64,000 bases of DNA, from NCBI RefSeq assembly GCF_018130065.1, contig NZ_JAFCME010000004.1:308014-372013 (forward strand), read 5' to 3'. Under the pieces are notes generated by a model. The model saw only the letters and a program-made list of their open reading frames with translations, was not told where the DNA came from and made no database searches. The translations under genes and the position numbers were made by a program. Positions 8,174-17,815 of this stretch are shown piece after piece. Each line of letters begins with the position of its first letter. Position 1 is the stretch's first letter. Source of the stretch: Bradyrhizobium sp. AUGA SZCCT0158 (GTDB taxonomy: Bacteria > Pseudomonadota > Alphaproteobacteria > Rhizobiales > Xanthobacteraceae).

Positions 8174-9195
8174 CAGCGCTTCGCATGCGTGCCCGTGATT
8201 TCCTAAGCGAAGATGAATTGATCGCCGTGCGCCGGCGCTCGACATGGAAAGGTGTCGCCCTGATCGCGCATGCCTGGGCATTGATCATCGGCTCGATCGC
8301 GCTGGTGGCCTGGTGGCCCAATCCGCTGACCTTTCTGCTGGCGGTCGGCATCATCGGCTCGCGCCAGCTCGGGCTTGCGATCCTGATGCATGACGGCGCG
8401 CATGGCTGTCTGTCGGCCGACGAGAAAGCCAATCTGACCCTGAGCCAGTGGTTCTGCGCCTATCCGGTCTTTGCCGAGACCCGCGCCTATCGCCGCTATC
8501 ATCTGCAGCATCATGCGCGCACCCAGCAGGAGGACGATCCCGATCTCATTCTGTCGGCGCCGTTTCCGATCACGAAGATGAGTTATCGCCGCAAATTCCT
8601 GCGCGATATCACCGGCCAGACCGGTTATCAGCAGCGCAAGGCGCAATTGCTCAACGCGCTCGGCCCGGCGGAATGGCCGCTGTCGCAGCGCGCGGCGCAT
8701 TTCTGGGAAAAGCTCGGCCCGCAATGCGCGGTCAATGCGGCGATGTTCGCAGGGCTCGCCGTCGCCGGCGTGTGGTGGGCCTATCCGCTGTTATGGCTCC
8801 TGCCGCTCTTGACCTGGCAGATGGTGATCACCCGCATCCGCAATATCGCCGAGCATGCCGTGGTGCCCGACAGCAGCGATCCCTTGCGCAACACCCGCAC
8901 CACCCATGCAGGTTTCCTCGAGCGGCTGTTCATCGCGCCCTATTACGTGAACTATCACCTTGAGCATCATCTGCTGTTCTACGTGCCCTGCTACAACCTG
9001 CCGCGCGTCCACCGCATTCTCAGCCAAAGCCGGCATGCCGATCGCATGGAGGTGCAGCCGAACTATGCTGCGGTGCTGCGCCTTGCGACCGCGAAGCCGA
9101 ACCAGCAGGATCGCCCGGGCCAGCTGGTGAGCAGCGCACGCCGCGCGCGGGCCGGAGCCGAGGTCGGCGGCGATCAGAAGGCCGGCGGCTTCTAG
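8170..9195 (+). CDS. membrane fatty acid desaturase
   Basis: Di-iron membrane enzyme that introduces a double bond into acyl chains. The three histidine boxes are present: HDGAH (about residue 77), HLQHH (about 112) and HLEHH (about 262). Hydrophobic spans lie between, including LIAHAWALIIGSIALVAWW near the N terminus. Length 341 aa fits the FA_desaturase family. Cotranscribed with the TetR gene by a 4-base overlap. The tail after about 310 is charged and probably disordered. Bond position and substrate (lipid-bound or acyl-CoA) cannot be told from sequence; a hydroxylase or ketolase relative is less likely but not excluded. Confidence 0.88.
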   Translation: MTALRMRARDFLSEDELIAVRRRSTWKGVALIAHAWALIIGSIALVAWWPNPLTFLLAVGIIGSRQLGLAILMHDGAHGCLSADEKANLTLSQWFCAYPVFAETRAYRRYHLQHHARTQQEDDPDLILSAPFPITKMSYRRKFLRDITGQTGYQQRKAQLLNALGPAEWPLSQRAAHFWEKLGPQCAVNAAMFAGLAVAGVWWAYPLLWLLPLLTWQMVITRIRNIAEHAVVPDSSDPLRNTRTTHAGFLERLFIAPYYVNYHLEHHLLFYVPCYNLPRVHRILSQSRHADRMEVQPNYAAVLRLATAKPNQQDRPGQLVSSARRARAGAEVGGDQKAGGF

Positions 9196-9246
9196 CCCAA
9201 AGCGTCTGAAAGGCCGTTGAAGGGCCTTGCGATTCCGCAACGCGGC

Positions 9247-9276
9247 TTGACATCCCGGGCTCGGTCAGTGTCTTAC
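9247..9276 (+). promoter_or_regulatory. candidate promoter of the fab cluster
   Basis: CTTGACA (TTGACA at 9247-9252) is a full -35 match. A poor -10-like TCTTAC lies 18 bases on (9271-9276). It falls about 30 bases before fabD, so the transcript would begin just ahead of the ribosome binding site. Confidence 0.4.
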
Positions 9277-9302
9277 GGCCCCATCTTGATGAGGGAGTGC
9301 CG

Positions 9303-10256
9303 ATGACGGCTGCATTTACATTTCCGGGGCAGGGTTCCCAAGCGGTCGGCATGGGCAAGGCCCTGGCGGAAGCCTTTCCGGCCGCGCGGGCGGTATTCGA
9401 CGAGGTCGATGCGGCGCTTGGCGAAAAGCTGACCGCGATCATCTGGGAGGGGCCTGCCGAAACCCTTCAGCTCACCGAAAATGCCCAGCCGGCGCTGATG
9501 GCGGTCTCGATCGCGACCTTGCGGGTGCTGGAGAGCGAGGCCGGATTCTCGGTCGGGCGGGACGCTGCCTTCGTGGCCGGTCACTCGCTCGGCGAATATT
9601 CGGCGCTGGCCGCGGCCGGCAGCCTCAGTATCAGCGATACCGCGCGTCTGCTCCGCACCCGCGGCCTTGCGATGCAAAAGGCCGTGCCGGTCGGCGTCGG
9701 CGCCATGGCGGCATTGCTCGGCCTCGATTATGAGGCGGCGGTGGCTGTAGCGGCTGAAGCTGGGCAAGGTCAGGTCTGCCAGGCCGCCAATGACAATGGC
9801 GGCGGGCAGGTGGTGGTCTCCGGCGACAAGGCCGCGGTCGAACGCGCGCTTGAAATCGCAAAGACAAAGGGCGCCAAGCGCGCGATGCTGCTGCCGGTGT
9901 CCGCGCCGTTCCATTGCAAGCTGATGCAGCCCGCGGCCGACGCCATGGCGAAGGCGCTGGTCGATGTGACGATCAAGGCGCCGGCTTCGCCGCTGGTGTC
10001 GAACGTGCTGGCCGCGCCGATCACCGATCCCGACGAGATCAGGCGCCGCCTGATCGAGCAGGTCACCGGCACCGTGCGGTGGCGCGAGTCGGTCGCCTAC
10101 ATGGCGGGTCACGGTGTCACGCGGTTTTTCGAGATCGGCGCCGGCAAGGTGCTGAGCGGGCTGGTCAAGCGCATCGCCGACGGTGCCGTTGGCGTATCCG
10201 TCGGTGGGCCCGGCGACATTGCCGCCGCCAAGGATGCATTGGCGGCTTCGAAGTAA
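9303..10256 (+). CDS. fabD: malonyl-CoA:ACP transacylase
   Basis: Loads malonyl groups onto acyl carrier protein for fatty acid synthesis. The 317-residue protein begins TAAFTFPGQGSQAVGMG, has the nucleophile motif GHSLGEYSAL (Ser about 96) and the catalytic His in SAPFHCKLM (about 205). GAGGGAG lies at proper distance from this ATG and too close to the GTG six bases upstream, so ATG at 9303 is chosen. First gene of fabD-fabG-acpP-fabF. Confidence 0.97.
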   Translation: MTAAFTFPGQGSQAVGMGKALAEAFPAARAVFDEVDAALGEKLTAIIWEGPAETLQLTENAQPALMAVSIATLRVLESEAGFSVGRDAAFVAGHSLGEYSALAAAGSLSISDTARLLRTRGLAMQKAVPVGVGAMAALLGLDYEAAVAVAAEAGQGQVCQAANDNGGGQVVVSGDKAAVERALEIAKTKGAKRAMLLPVSAPFHCKLMQPAADAMAKALVDVTIKAPASPLVSNVLAAPITDPDEIRRRLIEQVTGTVRWRESVAYMAGHGVTRFFEIGAGKVLSGLVKRIADGAVGVSVGGPGDIAAAKDALAASK

Positions 10257-10280
10257 GCTTGCCGAACCAAGGAGATTTCG

Positions 10281-11018
10281 ATGTTCGATTTGACGGGCAG
10301 AACGGCGCTGGTGACCGGCGCGACCGGCGGTATTGGCAACGCCATCGCGCAGGCACTGCATGCGCAGGGCGCGACGGTGGCGATCTCGGGCACGCGCCGC
10401 GAAGTGCTGGATGCCTTCGCCGCCAAGCTCGGCGAGCGCGTCCACGTGCTGCCGTGCAATCTTTCCGACAGCGCGGAAGTCGAGGCCCTGGTGCCCGCGG
10501 GGGAAGCGGCGATGGGGCAGGTCGATATCCTGATCGCCAATGCCGGCATCACCCGCGACAATCTGTTCGTGCAATTGCGCGACGAGGATTGGGACGACGT
10601 CATCAACGTCAACCTGACGGCGACCTTCCGCCTGGCGCGCGCCGCGACCAAATTGATGATGCGCAAGCGCTTCGGCCGCATCATTGCCATCACCTCGATC
10701 GTCGGTGTGACCGGTAATCCCGGACAGGCCAATTACACCGCGTCGAAGGCGGGAATCATCGGCCTGATCAAGACGCTGGGCGGCGAATACGCCAAGCGCA
10801 ACGTGACCGCTAATTGCATCGCGCCCGGATTCATCAAGACGCCGATGACGGATGCGCTCAACGACAAGCAGCGCGAGACCATCCTGTCGAAGGTTCCTGC
10901 AGCACGGCTGGGAACGCCCGAGGACATCGCCGCGGCGGCGGTTTATCTCAGTTCGAACGAGGCGGCTTACGTCACCGGGCAAACCATCCACGTCAACGGC
11001 GGAATGGCCATGATTTGA
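10281..11018 (+). CDS. fabG: 3-oxoacyl-ACP reductase
   Basis: NADPH-dependent reductase of the short-chain dehydrogenase family, the second step of each elongation cycle. It has the cofactor motif TGATGGIGNA (about residue 12), NAG at about 90, and the Ser...Tyr-x3-Lys triad in ITSIVGVTG...NYTASKAG. It ends in the family's VNGGMAMI. Length 245 aa is standard. An AAGGAG site precedes the ATG, 24 bases after fabD. Confidence 0.97.
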   Translation: MFDLTGRTALVTGATGGIGNAIAQALHAQGATVAISGTRREVLDAFAAKLGERVHVLPCNLSDSAEVEALVPAGEAAMGQVDILIANAGITRDNLFVQLRDEDWDDVINVNLTATFRLARAATKLMMRKRFGRIIAITSIVGVTGNPGQANYTASKAGIIGLIKTLGGEYAKRNVTANCIAPGFIKTPMTDALNDKQRETILSKVPAARLGTPEDIAAAAVYLSSNEAAYVTGQTIHVNGGMAMI

Positions 11019-11323
11019 GCCGCTTAACGGCCCGATCGATGCGGCCAAGGGCCGTTTCGGGCGGCCGGCCGAGGGCTTGTAGTCAACGGTAGGGAAGTAT
11101 GATAACCGAACCACCGACGGATGGGCAAACAAGGCCATTGCAGGATTTTGAAACCCTGTATATTGGCGTGGCGACGCCTGCCGTTCGCCGGGCCTTTATC
11201 GGCTACCACCGTGCCGAATCAAGACTATGCGCGATTGCGAAGGAAGTTTAACGACCACGATGGCTCGTATCGTCTTGCGGTATCTTGGGGTCGGGTCCAA
11301 TGGAACAAGCACGAGGTTGAACG
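11019..11323 (+). promoter_or_regulatory. 305-base space before acpP with a weak promoter candidate
   Basis: No gene is seen here. TTGCAG (11138-11143) and TATATT (11159-11164), 15 bases apart, could be a promoter giving a leader of about 150 nt for acpP. A separate strong promoter would fit the high demand for acyl carrier protein. The short spacer makes the call uncertain. Confidence 0.35.
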
Positions 11324-11563
11324 ATGAGTGAGATTGGCGAGCGGGTTAAGAAGATTGTGGTCGAGCACCTCGGTGTTGAACCCGAGAAGGTGGTCGATGC
11401 GGCAAGTTTCATCGATGACCTTGGCGCTGACAGCCTCGACACCGTCGAGCTTGTGATGGCATTTGAAGAAGAGTTCGGTTGCGAGATTCCTGATGACGCC
11501 GCGGAGACGATCTTGACCGTCGGCGACGCGACAAAATTTCTCGAAAAGAACGCGAAAAGCTGA
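11324..11563 (+). CDS. acpP: acyl carrier protein
   Basis: Small acidic carrier (79 aa) that holds growing acyl chains on 4'-phosphopantetheine. The attachment serine is in the motif [10 protein letters not shown] (about residue 37). The sequence is the normal AcpP type, not a specialised nodulation carrier. A GAGG site precedes the ATG. It lies between fabG and fabF, as in most proteobacteria. Confidence 0.98.
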   Translation: MSEIGERVKKIVVEHLGVEPEKVVDAASFIDDLGADSLDTVELVMAFEEEFGCEIPDDAAETILTVGDATKFLEKNAKS

Positions 11564-11660
11564 CGCCCCCGCGCGGTGCGCATAGAGCCGGACGGGCCGT
11601 TGTCGAACGGTCCCCCGGTTTCTTGTTATGGACCGCCAGTTTCGGGCCGGAGTTTTTGAT

Positions 11661-12926
11661 ATGAGGCGGGTTGTCGTCACGGGGCTGGGCATGGTTACGC
11701 CACTCGGCTGCGGCGTTGACGCAACGTGGACGCGTATCCTCGCCGGCCGGAGCGGCGCCAGGCGAATCGAGACCTTCGAGGTTGCCGATCTCTCCAGCCA
11801 GATCGCCTGCGTGATTCCACGCGGCGACGGCAGCGGCGGCACCTTCAATCCGGACCAGTGGATGGAGCCAAAGGACCAGCGCAAGGTCGATGATTTCATC
11901 ATCTTTGCGATGGCCGCCGCGCGCCAGGCGCTCGACGACGCCGATTGGCATCCCGAGAGCGAAGCAGACAAATGCGCGACCGGCACCCTGATCGGGTCCG
12001 GAATCGGCGGCCTGTCCGGCATCGCCGATACCGCGCTGCTGCTTAAGGAGCGCGGCCCGCGCAAGGTCTCGCCGTTCTTCATTCCAGGGCGGCTGATCAA
12101 TCTCGCTTCCGGCTACGTCTCGATCGAGCACGGCCTCAAGGGACCCAACCATTCCGTCGTCACCGCGTGTTCGACCGGTGCGCACGCGATCGGCGACGCC
12201 AGCCGCCTGATCGCGCTCGGCGATGCCGAGGTGATGGTGGCGGGCGGAACCGAATCGCCGATCTGCCGGCTGGCGATGGCGGGCTTCTGCGCGGCGCGTG
12301 CGCTGTCGACCGCCTTCAACGACACGCCGGAACGGGCTTCGCGTCCCTACGACAAGGATCGCGACGGCTTCGTGATGGGCGAGGGCGCCGGCATCGTGGT
12401 GCTCGAGGAATATGAGCACGCCAAAAAGCGCGGCGCGAAAATCTACGCCGAGGTGATCGGCTACGGCCTGTCCGGTGACGCCTATCACATCACCTCGCCG
12501 GCGCCGGACGGCGATGGTGCCTTCCGCAGCATGAGTGCGGCGTTGAAGCGCGCTGGGATCAGCGCTTCCGATATCGACTACATCAACGCGCACGGCACCT
12601 CGACGCAGATCGGCGACGAGATCGAACTCGGTGCGGTGGAGCGGTTGCTCGGCAATGCAACGTCCAAGGTGTCGATGTCGTCGACCAAGTCGTCGACCGG
12701 GCATCTGCTCGGCGCGGCCGGCGCGATCGAGGCGATTTTCAGCATCCTTGCGATTCGCGACAACGTCGCCCCGCCCACCATCAATCTGGAAAATCCGTCG
12801 GTGGAGACGGCGATCGATCTCGTGCCTCAAGCGGCGCGCCAACGCGAGATCAACGTCGCGCTGTCGAATTCTTTCGGTTTCGGAGGTACCAACGCCTCCG
12901 TCATCGTTCGGCGCGTAGTTAGTTAG
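11661..12926 (+). CDS. fabF: 3-oxoacyl-ACP synthase II
   Basis: Condensing enzyme that extends acyl-ACP with malonyl-ACP. The ATG at 11661 (MRRVVVTGLGMVTPLG) follows a GGAG site and gives 421 aa, the usual length; an upstream in-frame ATG adds 11 unneeded residues. The catalytic Cys is in TACSTGAHAIGD, and the two His are in NAHGTSTQIGD and SSTKSSTGHLLGAAG. It ends with the typical FGFGGTNASVIVRR. Member of the fab cluster. Confidence 0.97.
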   Translation: MRRVVVTGLGMVTPLGCGVDATWTRILAGRSGARRIETFEVADLSSQIACVIPRGDGSGGTFNPDQWMEPKDQRKVDDFIIFAMAAARQALDDADWHPESEADKCATGTLIGSGIGGLSGIADTALLLKERGPRKVSPFFIPGRLINLASGYVSIEHGLKGPNHSVVTACSTGAHAIGDASRLIALGDAEVMVAGGTESPICRLAMAGFCAARALSTAFNDTPERASRPYDKDRDGFVMGEGAGIVVLEEYEHAKKRGAKIYAEVIGYGLSGDAYHITSPAPDGDGAFRSMSAALKRAGISASDIDYINAHGTSTQIGDEIELGAVERLLGNATSKVSMSSTKSSTGHLLGAAGAIEAIFSILAIRDNVAPPTINLENPSVETAIDLVPQAARQREINVALSNSFGFGGTNASVIVRRVVS

Positions 12927-13052
12927 CAAGTGTTTAGAGCGACTCCACCGTTTTGCCGTATTCGGCGATGACTCCTAGACGTGGGCGTATGCTATTGGCC
13001 GGGCAGGGGTTTGTCAGGCCACGATTGAACCGGCAGGATTCAGGTTGCATCG

Positions 13053-14339
13053 ATGAGTGAAAGGCCGCCCATTTCCCCCCGGAGCCCGCGCGCTGCGCTG
13101 GAGCCCGAGCAGGTACCGCCGCCGCCGAAGCGGTCCGAGCGTGCCCGCAATCCGTTTGTCGTGATCGGCAATGCCATCATCACCATTCTGATCATTTTGA
13201 TGATCGGCGCGGGGACCGCGTATTATTACGGCCGCCAGCTTTTGGAGACGCCGGGTCCGCTGCTGGAAGACAAGATCGTCAACATTCCGGCGCGCGCCGG
13301 CAAAAGGGACATCGCCGACGCGCTCCAGCGCGAGGGCGTGATCAACGTCAATCCGTGGCTGTTCATCGGCAGCGTGTTTGCGCTGAAGGCGAGTTCCGAT
13401 CTCAAGCCCGGCGAATATTCGTTCCAGAAGCGCGCCAGCCTGCGCGATGTCATCGCCACCATCGTCGAAGGCAAGGTGGTGCAGCACAGCGTCACCATTC
13501 CCGAAGGCCTGACTTCCGAGCAGATCGTGGCGCGCCTCACCGACAACGATCTGTTCTCGGGCTCGCTGAAGGAAATGCCGCGCGAGGGCACACTGCTGCC
13601 GGAAACCTATAAATTCCCGCGCGGCACCAGCCGCGACCAGGTGGTCCAGCGCATGCAGCAGACGCAGAAGCGGATGCTTGCGGAAATCTGGGAACGCCGC
13701 AATCCGGACATTCCGGTCAAGTCGCCGGAGGCATTGATCACGCTTGCCTCGATCGTCGAGAAGGAAACCGGCCGCGCCGACGAGCGCAGCCGGGTCGCCG
13801 CCGTCTTCACCAACCGGCTGCGACAGAAGATGAAGCTGCAGTCCGATCCGACCATCATCTACGGGCTGGTGGGCGGCAAGGGTACGCTCGGCCGGCCGAT
13901 CAAACGCTCCGAGATCACCCAGCCGTCGCCCTACAACACCTATGTGATCGAGGGCTTGCCGCCGGGCCCGATCGCCAATCCCGGCCGCGCCTCGCTCGAG
14001 GCGGTCGCCAACCCGGCGCGGACCCGCGACCTGTTCTTCGTCGCCGATGGCAGCGGCGGACACACCTTTACCGAGACCTACGACCAGCACCAGAAGAACG
14101 TCGCCAAGCTGCGGGTGCTGGAAAAGCAGATCCAGAACGACACCGTCGAACCGGCCGAAGAGGCCGCACCGCCTGCGGCGGCTGGTGCGCCGGCGGCCGA
14201 CACCAACCCGACGGCGACGACACCGAAGCCCACGGGAACGAAGCGGCAGCCCGCACGTCCGGCGGCGCCTGCGGCCGCCCCCGGCGCCCGCCAGGGCGCG
14301 GCGCAATCGCCCACCACGGCGCCGGTGGTTCAGCGCTAA
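13053..14339 (+). CDS. mltG: endolytic peptidoglycan transglycosylase MltG
   Basis: Inner-membrane lytic enzyme that cuts nascent glycan strands and so sets their length. A cytoplasmic N terminus (about 1-35) precedes one membrane span (VVIGNAIITILIILMIGAG). The YceG domain carries the catalytic Glu in LASIVEKETG (about residue 235) and the SDPTIIYGL region. The last 70 residues are Pro/Ala/Thr-rich and look disordered. It lies after fabF, as in many alphaproteobacteria, with 126 bases between. Confidence 0.94.
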   Translation: MSERPPISPRSPRAALEPEQVPPPPKRSERARNPFVVIGNAIITILIILMIGAGTAYYYGRQLLETPGPLLEDKIVNIPARAGKRDIADALQREGVINVNPWLFIGSVFALKASSDLKPGEYSFQKRASLRDVIATIVEGKVVQHSVTIPEGLTSEQIVARLTDNDLFSGSLKEMPREGTLLPETYKFPRGTSRDQVVQRMQQTQKRMLAEIWERRNPDIPVKSPEALITLASIVEKETGRADERSRVAAVFTNRLRQKMKLQSDPTIIYGLVGGKGTLGRPIKRSEITQPSPYNTYVIEGLPPGPIANPGRASLEAVANPARTRDLFFVADGSGGHTFTETYDQHQKNVAKLRVLEKQIQNDTVEPAEEAAPPAAAGAPAADTNPTATTPKPTGTKRQPARPAAPAAAPGARQGAAQSPTTAPVVQR

Positions 14340-14423
14340 CGCAATTCCATCAGGCGTGAATTCGTTTTAAGCTCGCGCCGCACCCCGAGTCTCGCATCTC
14401 CCTGTTTCGGAAAGTTTTACGCG

Positions 14424-15311
14424 ATGGCGCTATCGAGCATGACCGGTTTTGCCCGGAGCAACGGCGCCAGCGGGCCGTACACGTTCGAGTGGGAACTGAA
14501 GTCGGTCAATGCCAAGGGCTTTGACCTGCGGTTGCGGCTGCCGCCCGGATGGGACGAACTCGAGGCTTTCGCCAAGAAGCGCGCCGGCGAGGTGCTGTCG
14601 CGGGGCACGGTCTACGCCAATCTCAACGTCAAGCGGGCCAATGCGGTCTCGACCATCCGCATCAATGAGGACGTGCTCAACTCGATCGTAAAGGTGGCCG
14701 GTGTGCTCGCCGGCAAGATCGACGCGGTGGCGCCCAGCATCGATGGTCTGCTCGGCATCAAGGGCGTCATCGAGGTGGTTGAACCCGAAAGCGATGAGGC
14801 CGAAGACAAGGCGGCGAAAGACGCCGCGGCTTTAGCCTTCGAGCAGGCACTGGCCAATCTGGTCGAGATGCGCCGCCGCGAGGGCGTCACGCTCGGGCAC
14901 ATTCTCAACCAGCGCATGGATGAGATCGAGAAGCTCGCGAAGAGGGCCGAGGCCGCGCCCGGCCGCAAGCCCGAGGCGATCAGGGCGCGGTTGGCCGAAC
15001 AGGTCGCAGCGCTGCTGGAGACGTCAGATCGTTTCGATCCTGACCGGCTCAATCAGGAGGCGATCATGATCGCGGCCAGGGCCGACATCCGCGAGGAGCT
15101 CGACCGCATCGCCTCCCACGTTGCCCAGGCCCGCGAGATGATCGGTAAGGGCGGCCCGGTGGGGCGCCGGCTGGATTTTCTCGCCCAGGAGTTCAACCGC
15201 GAGGTCAACACCTGCTGCTCGAAATCCAACGATCTGGAGTTGACCAATACCGGGCTCGAGATGAAAAACGTGGTGGAGCAGTTCCGCGAGCAAGTCCAGA
15301 ATCTGGAGTGA
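14424..15311 (+). CDS. YicC family protein (putative endoribonuclease)
   Basis: Complete YicC/YloC protein of 295 aa, starting MALSSMTGFARSNG and ending with the family's strongly conserved segment GRRLDFLAQEFNREVNT...NDLELTN. E. coli YicC is reported to be an endoribonuclease that destabilises small RNA RyhB; the role here is not known. The next gene, gmk, begins three bases after the stop, so the two are probably cotranslated. Confidence 0.92.
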   Translation: MALSSMTGFARSNGASGPYTFEWELKSVNAKGFDLRLRLPPGWDELEAFAKKRAGEVLSRGTVYANLNVKRANAVSTIRINEDVLNSIVKVAGVLAGKIDAVAPSIDGLLGIKGVIEVVEPESDEAEDKAAKDAAALAFEQALANLVEMRRREGVTLGHILNQRMDEIEKLAKRAEAAPGRKPEAIRARLAEQVAALLETSDRFDPDRLNQEAIMIAARADIREELDRIASHVAQAREMIGKGGPVGRRLDFLAQEFNREVNTCCSKSNDLELTNTGLEMKNVVEQFREQVQNLE

Positions 15312-15314
15312 GTG

Positions 15315-15968
15315 ATGACGGCTGGTGGTTTCGACGGGGTTGAGCGGCGCGGACTGATGTTCGTGCTGTCCTCGCCATCCGGCGCGGGCAAGACCACGCT
15401 GTCGCGGATGCTGATCGACAAGATGCCTGGTCTAAAGATGTCGGTGTCGGCGACCACGCGGCCGATGCGGCCGGGAGAGGTCGACGGGCGCGACTATTTC
15501 TTCGTCGACAAACCGAAATTCGAAGCAATGGCCAAGAAGGGCGAGTTGCTCGAATGGGCCACCGTGTTCGACAATCGCTATGGAACGCCGCGCGCGCCGG
15601 TCGAGGCCGCGCTGTCGGCCGGGCAGGACGTACTGTTCGATATCGACTGGCAGGGCACGCAACAATTGCGCGAGAAAGCCCGCGCCGACGTGGTCAGCGT
15701 GTTCATCCTGCCGCCGTCGGCTGCCGACCTCGAAAAGCGCCTGCACACCCGCGCCCAGGATTCAGACGAGGTCATTCGCGGAAGGATGGACCGTGCCACC
15801 CACGAACTGAGCCATTGGGCGGAATACGACTACATCGTCATCAACCAGGACGTCGACCATGCCTTCGCCGAGGTGCAGTCGATCCTCAAGGCCGAGCGGC
15901 TCAAGCGCGAGCGCCGCACCGGACTGACGGAATTCGTTCGCGGCCTGCAGCGCCAGCTCGAAAAATAG
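15315..15968 (+). CDS. gmk: guanylate kinase
   Basis: Phosphorylates GMP to GDP with ATP. The P-loop SSPSGAGKTTL (about residue 19) is followed by SATTRPMRPGEVDGRDYFFV, the GMP-binding region, and a lid region. The ATG at 15315 is chosen over a GTG one codon earlier. Length 217 aa is standard. It closes the fabD-to-gmk run and is convergent with the next gene. Confidence 0.97.
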   Translation: MTAGGFDGVERRGLMFVLSSPSGAGKTTLSRMLIDKMPGLKMSVSATTRPMRPGEVDGRDYFFVDKPKFEAMAKKGELLEWATVFDNRYGTPRAPVEAALSAGQDVLFDIDWQGTQQLREKARADVVSVFILPPSAADLEKRLHTRAQDSDEVIRGRMDRATHELSHWAEYDYIVINQDVDHAFAEVQSILKAERLKRERRTGLTEFVRGLQRQLEK

Positions 15969-16006
15969 CAGGCCGAGTCCGTATCCGGATGACGCTGCGC
16001 CCGGCG

Positions 16007-17071
16007 TTACGTGTGCGCGCTGCGCGCCAATCGCGCCAGCATCTCGGTCACCCGCCGCTCCGGATCGTCCGGTGCGCGCGGATCGCGGGGAAGGTCTTGG
16101 GGGGCAACGTTGCGGGTAGTATTGCTGCGCCAGACCGGCGTCTCGTCCGGGAACATCGATGGCGAGGTCCGTTCGGTCGGGACCGAATCCCAGATCGCTC
16201 GGCGATCACTGCGCGCTTCCAGCGGGATCGCCTGCGCGCGGCCGAACCGGTAAACCAGACTTGCTGTAATTCCTGCCAGCGCGAGTGCACCAGCCATTAC
16301 CAGCAGCAGCATCTGCATCGATGCCGACCGTCTTTCCTGCGATGCGTCAGCGACAGCGAGCGCAACCGGGGCGACGGCGGGCGGCGGCGCCGTTGCGGGA
16401 TTGGTTTGAAGGCTTTGGGTTTGAACGTCCTGGGTTTGCAGGCTCTGGGTTTGGAGGCTCTGGGTCTGCGGGGGTTGAGCCTGCTGGCTTTGCGCTGGCT
16501 CGGCCGCGGCAAGGCGCGGACCGCTCGAAGAGGTGACGCCCGAGGATTCCGGCCAGCGCGATGCGATGGATGATGGCGGCGCGTCCGGTGCGGTTGGTGT
16601 GGCCGCAAGTTGGCTATTTGCGATGCTGGCAACGGGCACGGCGCCCGTGCTCTTTGGTTCGATCAGATCCTCGACGCGTGCTTGCGGCGCGGTCAGTTCG
16701 GCGCGCGCGTTGGCGATCGATTTGCGCGCATTGATGCTCTGCTGCGGCGAAACGGCATCGGCCGTTTCCGCCGGTGCGGAGTCCGATGCTGCAGGCGCGG
16801 ATGAAGATTCCTTCGGCGCGGCGCGCGCAGTCTTGTTCTTCGCTTCGCCGATGTACCAGCAATTGCGTTTGGTGGCGTGATCGGTCCGGTAATACCAATG
16901 ACCGCCTGCCGGCAAAGCCCCTTTTGGACGCGTCAGGCAGGTGTCCGCCGTTTTCGCGCTGTTCTCCTTGCTGTTATCTTTGGCGGCGTCCTGAGCAACG
17001 GCAGCGAAACTGGTTCCCGCCAGAATACTGGCGAAGAACGCCGAGATGAATTTCGCTGAACGCTTTGACAT
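16007..17071 (-). CDS. secreted-N-terminus, single-span protein with HWYYR...CWY motif
   Basis: The ATG at 17071 has GGGG at correct spacing and starts a signal peptide (SKRSAKFISAFFASILAGTSFAAVAQ). Residues about 35-80 carry DTCLTRPKGALPAGGHWYYRTDHATKRNCWYIG: two Cys with a WYY...CWY pattern that recurs in many alphaproteobacterial envelope proteins of unknown role. A long Ala/Pro/Ser-rich linker follows, with about five copies of an LQTQS repeat. Then come one membrane span (MQMLLLVMAGALALAGITASLVY) and a charged tail. Topology suggests a periplasmic motif domain tethered to the inner membrane. Function unknown. Last gene in line with the two small secreted proteins and the caspase. Confidence 0.75.
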   Translation of the reverse strand: MSKRSAKFISAFFASILAGTSFAAVAQDAAKDNSKENSAKTADTCLTRPKGALPAGGHWYYRTDHATKRNCWYIGEAKNKTARAAPKESSSAPAASDSAPAETADAVSPQQSINARKSIANARAELTAPQARVEDLIEPKSTGAVPVASIANSQLAATPTAPDAPPSSIASRWPESSGVTSSSGPRLAAAEPAQSQQAQPPQTQSLQTQSLQTQDVQTQSLQTNPATAPPPAVAPVALAVADASQERRSASMQMLLLVMAGALALAGITASLVYRFGRAQAIPLEARSDRRAIWDSVPTERTSPSMFPDETPVWRSNTTRNVAPQDLPRDPRAPDDPERRVTEMLARLARSAHT

Positions 17072-17238
17072 GGCCATCCCCGATAATGATACGCGACGCT
17101 TACGCGACACTTACGTCTCAAGTTTTCGTTAAAGACTTGGGTCGTAATGGGCCGCAATTTCGGAGCGGGTAGGGCATAATTGGGGCTCGCCAGCCCAATA
17201 TGCGAAGCGGGCGGAAGCCTAGAAAACAGGCGCGAACG

Positions 17239-17745
17239 CTACTGTTTGCTGGCCGTCCACGTTCCACCGCAACCGGTCGATTGCCGGAACGTTCCGGAAC
17301 CACTGCGGCCGGAGAGACGGCCGGAACTGGTGACCGTGAGGCCGTTGAAATTGCCGACCGTGCGGGCGGAACCGTTGCCGCTGACGCTGCCACTGACGCC
17401 TTGGGCGATGATCCTGCCGCTGGTCACGACCACCGCGCTAGTCGTAGTGCCGCCGCAGCCGACCGATGTAACCATCCACGCGCCGTCGAAATTGCCGCCG
17501 CTACCGCCACCACTGCGCGAGGCGCGGCGTGGGCTCTCGGCTTCGGGCTTGCTGCGCCGTGCGGGCTTCTCCGTCTCAATCGCGCGCGGCGTGGCGCGAG
17601 ATCCGGACAGTGATTTCTCGTCATTGCCGATGCTGCCGCCGGCGCTGCCGGATTGCGCCAGGCTGACGCTTGCTCCGAATGCGGCTGACATCAACAGGGA
17701 GAACAAAGCAATCCTGACCGAGCGTTGACCGGCGGCGTTTTGCAT
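17239..17745 (-). CDS. small secreted protein, paralogue A (168 aa)
   Basis: A signal peptide (about 1-31, ending SVSLAQ) is followed by the stretch SGSAGGSIGNDEKSLSGSR. A basic linker (EKPARRSKPEAESPRRASRS) and a glycine run come next. The C-terminal domain (about 85-168) is rich in Ser/Gly/Thr, has Cys at VGCGG and TGCGG, and ends TWTASKQ. The neighbour at 17816-18322 is a clear tandem duplicate of identical length. No family recognised. The last domain reads like short beta-strands (FDGAW...GTW) and may be a small beta-barrel. It lies between the caspase gene and the CWY-motif gene, all on one strand. Confidence 0.8.
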   Translation of the reverse strand: MQNAAGQRSVRIALFSLLMSAAFGASVSLAQSGSAGGSIGNDEKSLSGSRATPRAIETEKPARRSKPEAESPRRASRSGGGSGGNFDGAWMVTSVGCGGTTTSAVVVTSGRIIAQGVSGSVSGNGSARTVGNFNGLTVTSSGRLSGRSGSGTFRQSTGCGGTWTASKQ

Positions 17746-17815
17746 AAGCAGGTGCCTTCAATTCTTCGAATGTAATGCCGACCTTAACTGAGACGAGCGC
17801 GAGCCAAGTGCGATG

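Noticed and set aside
9273..11138. 621-residue open frame on the minus strand
   Set aside because: Antisense to fabD and fabG; its Arg/His/Gly-rich composition is the usual shadow of GC-rich genes.
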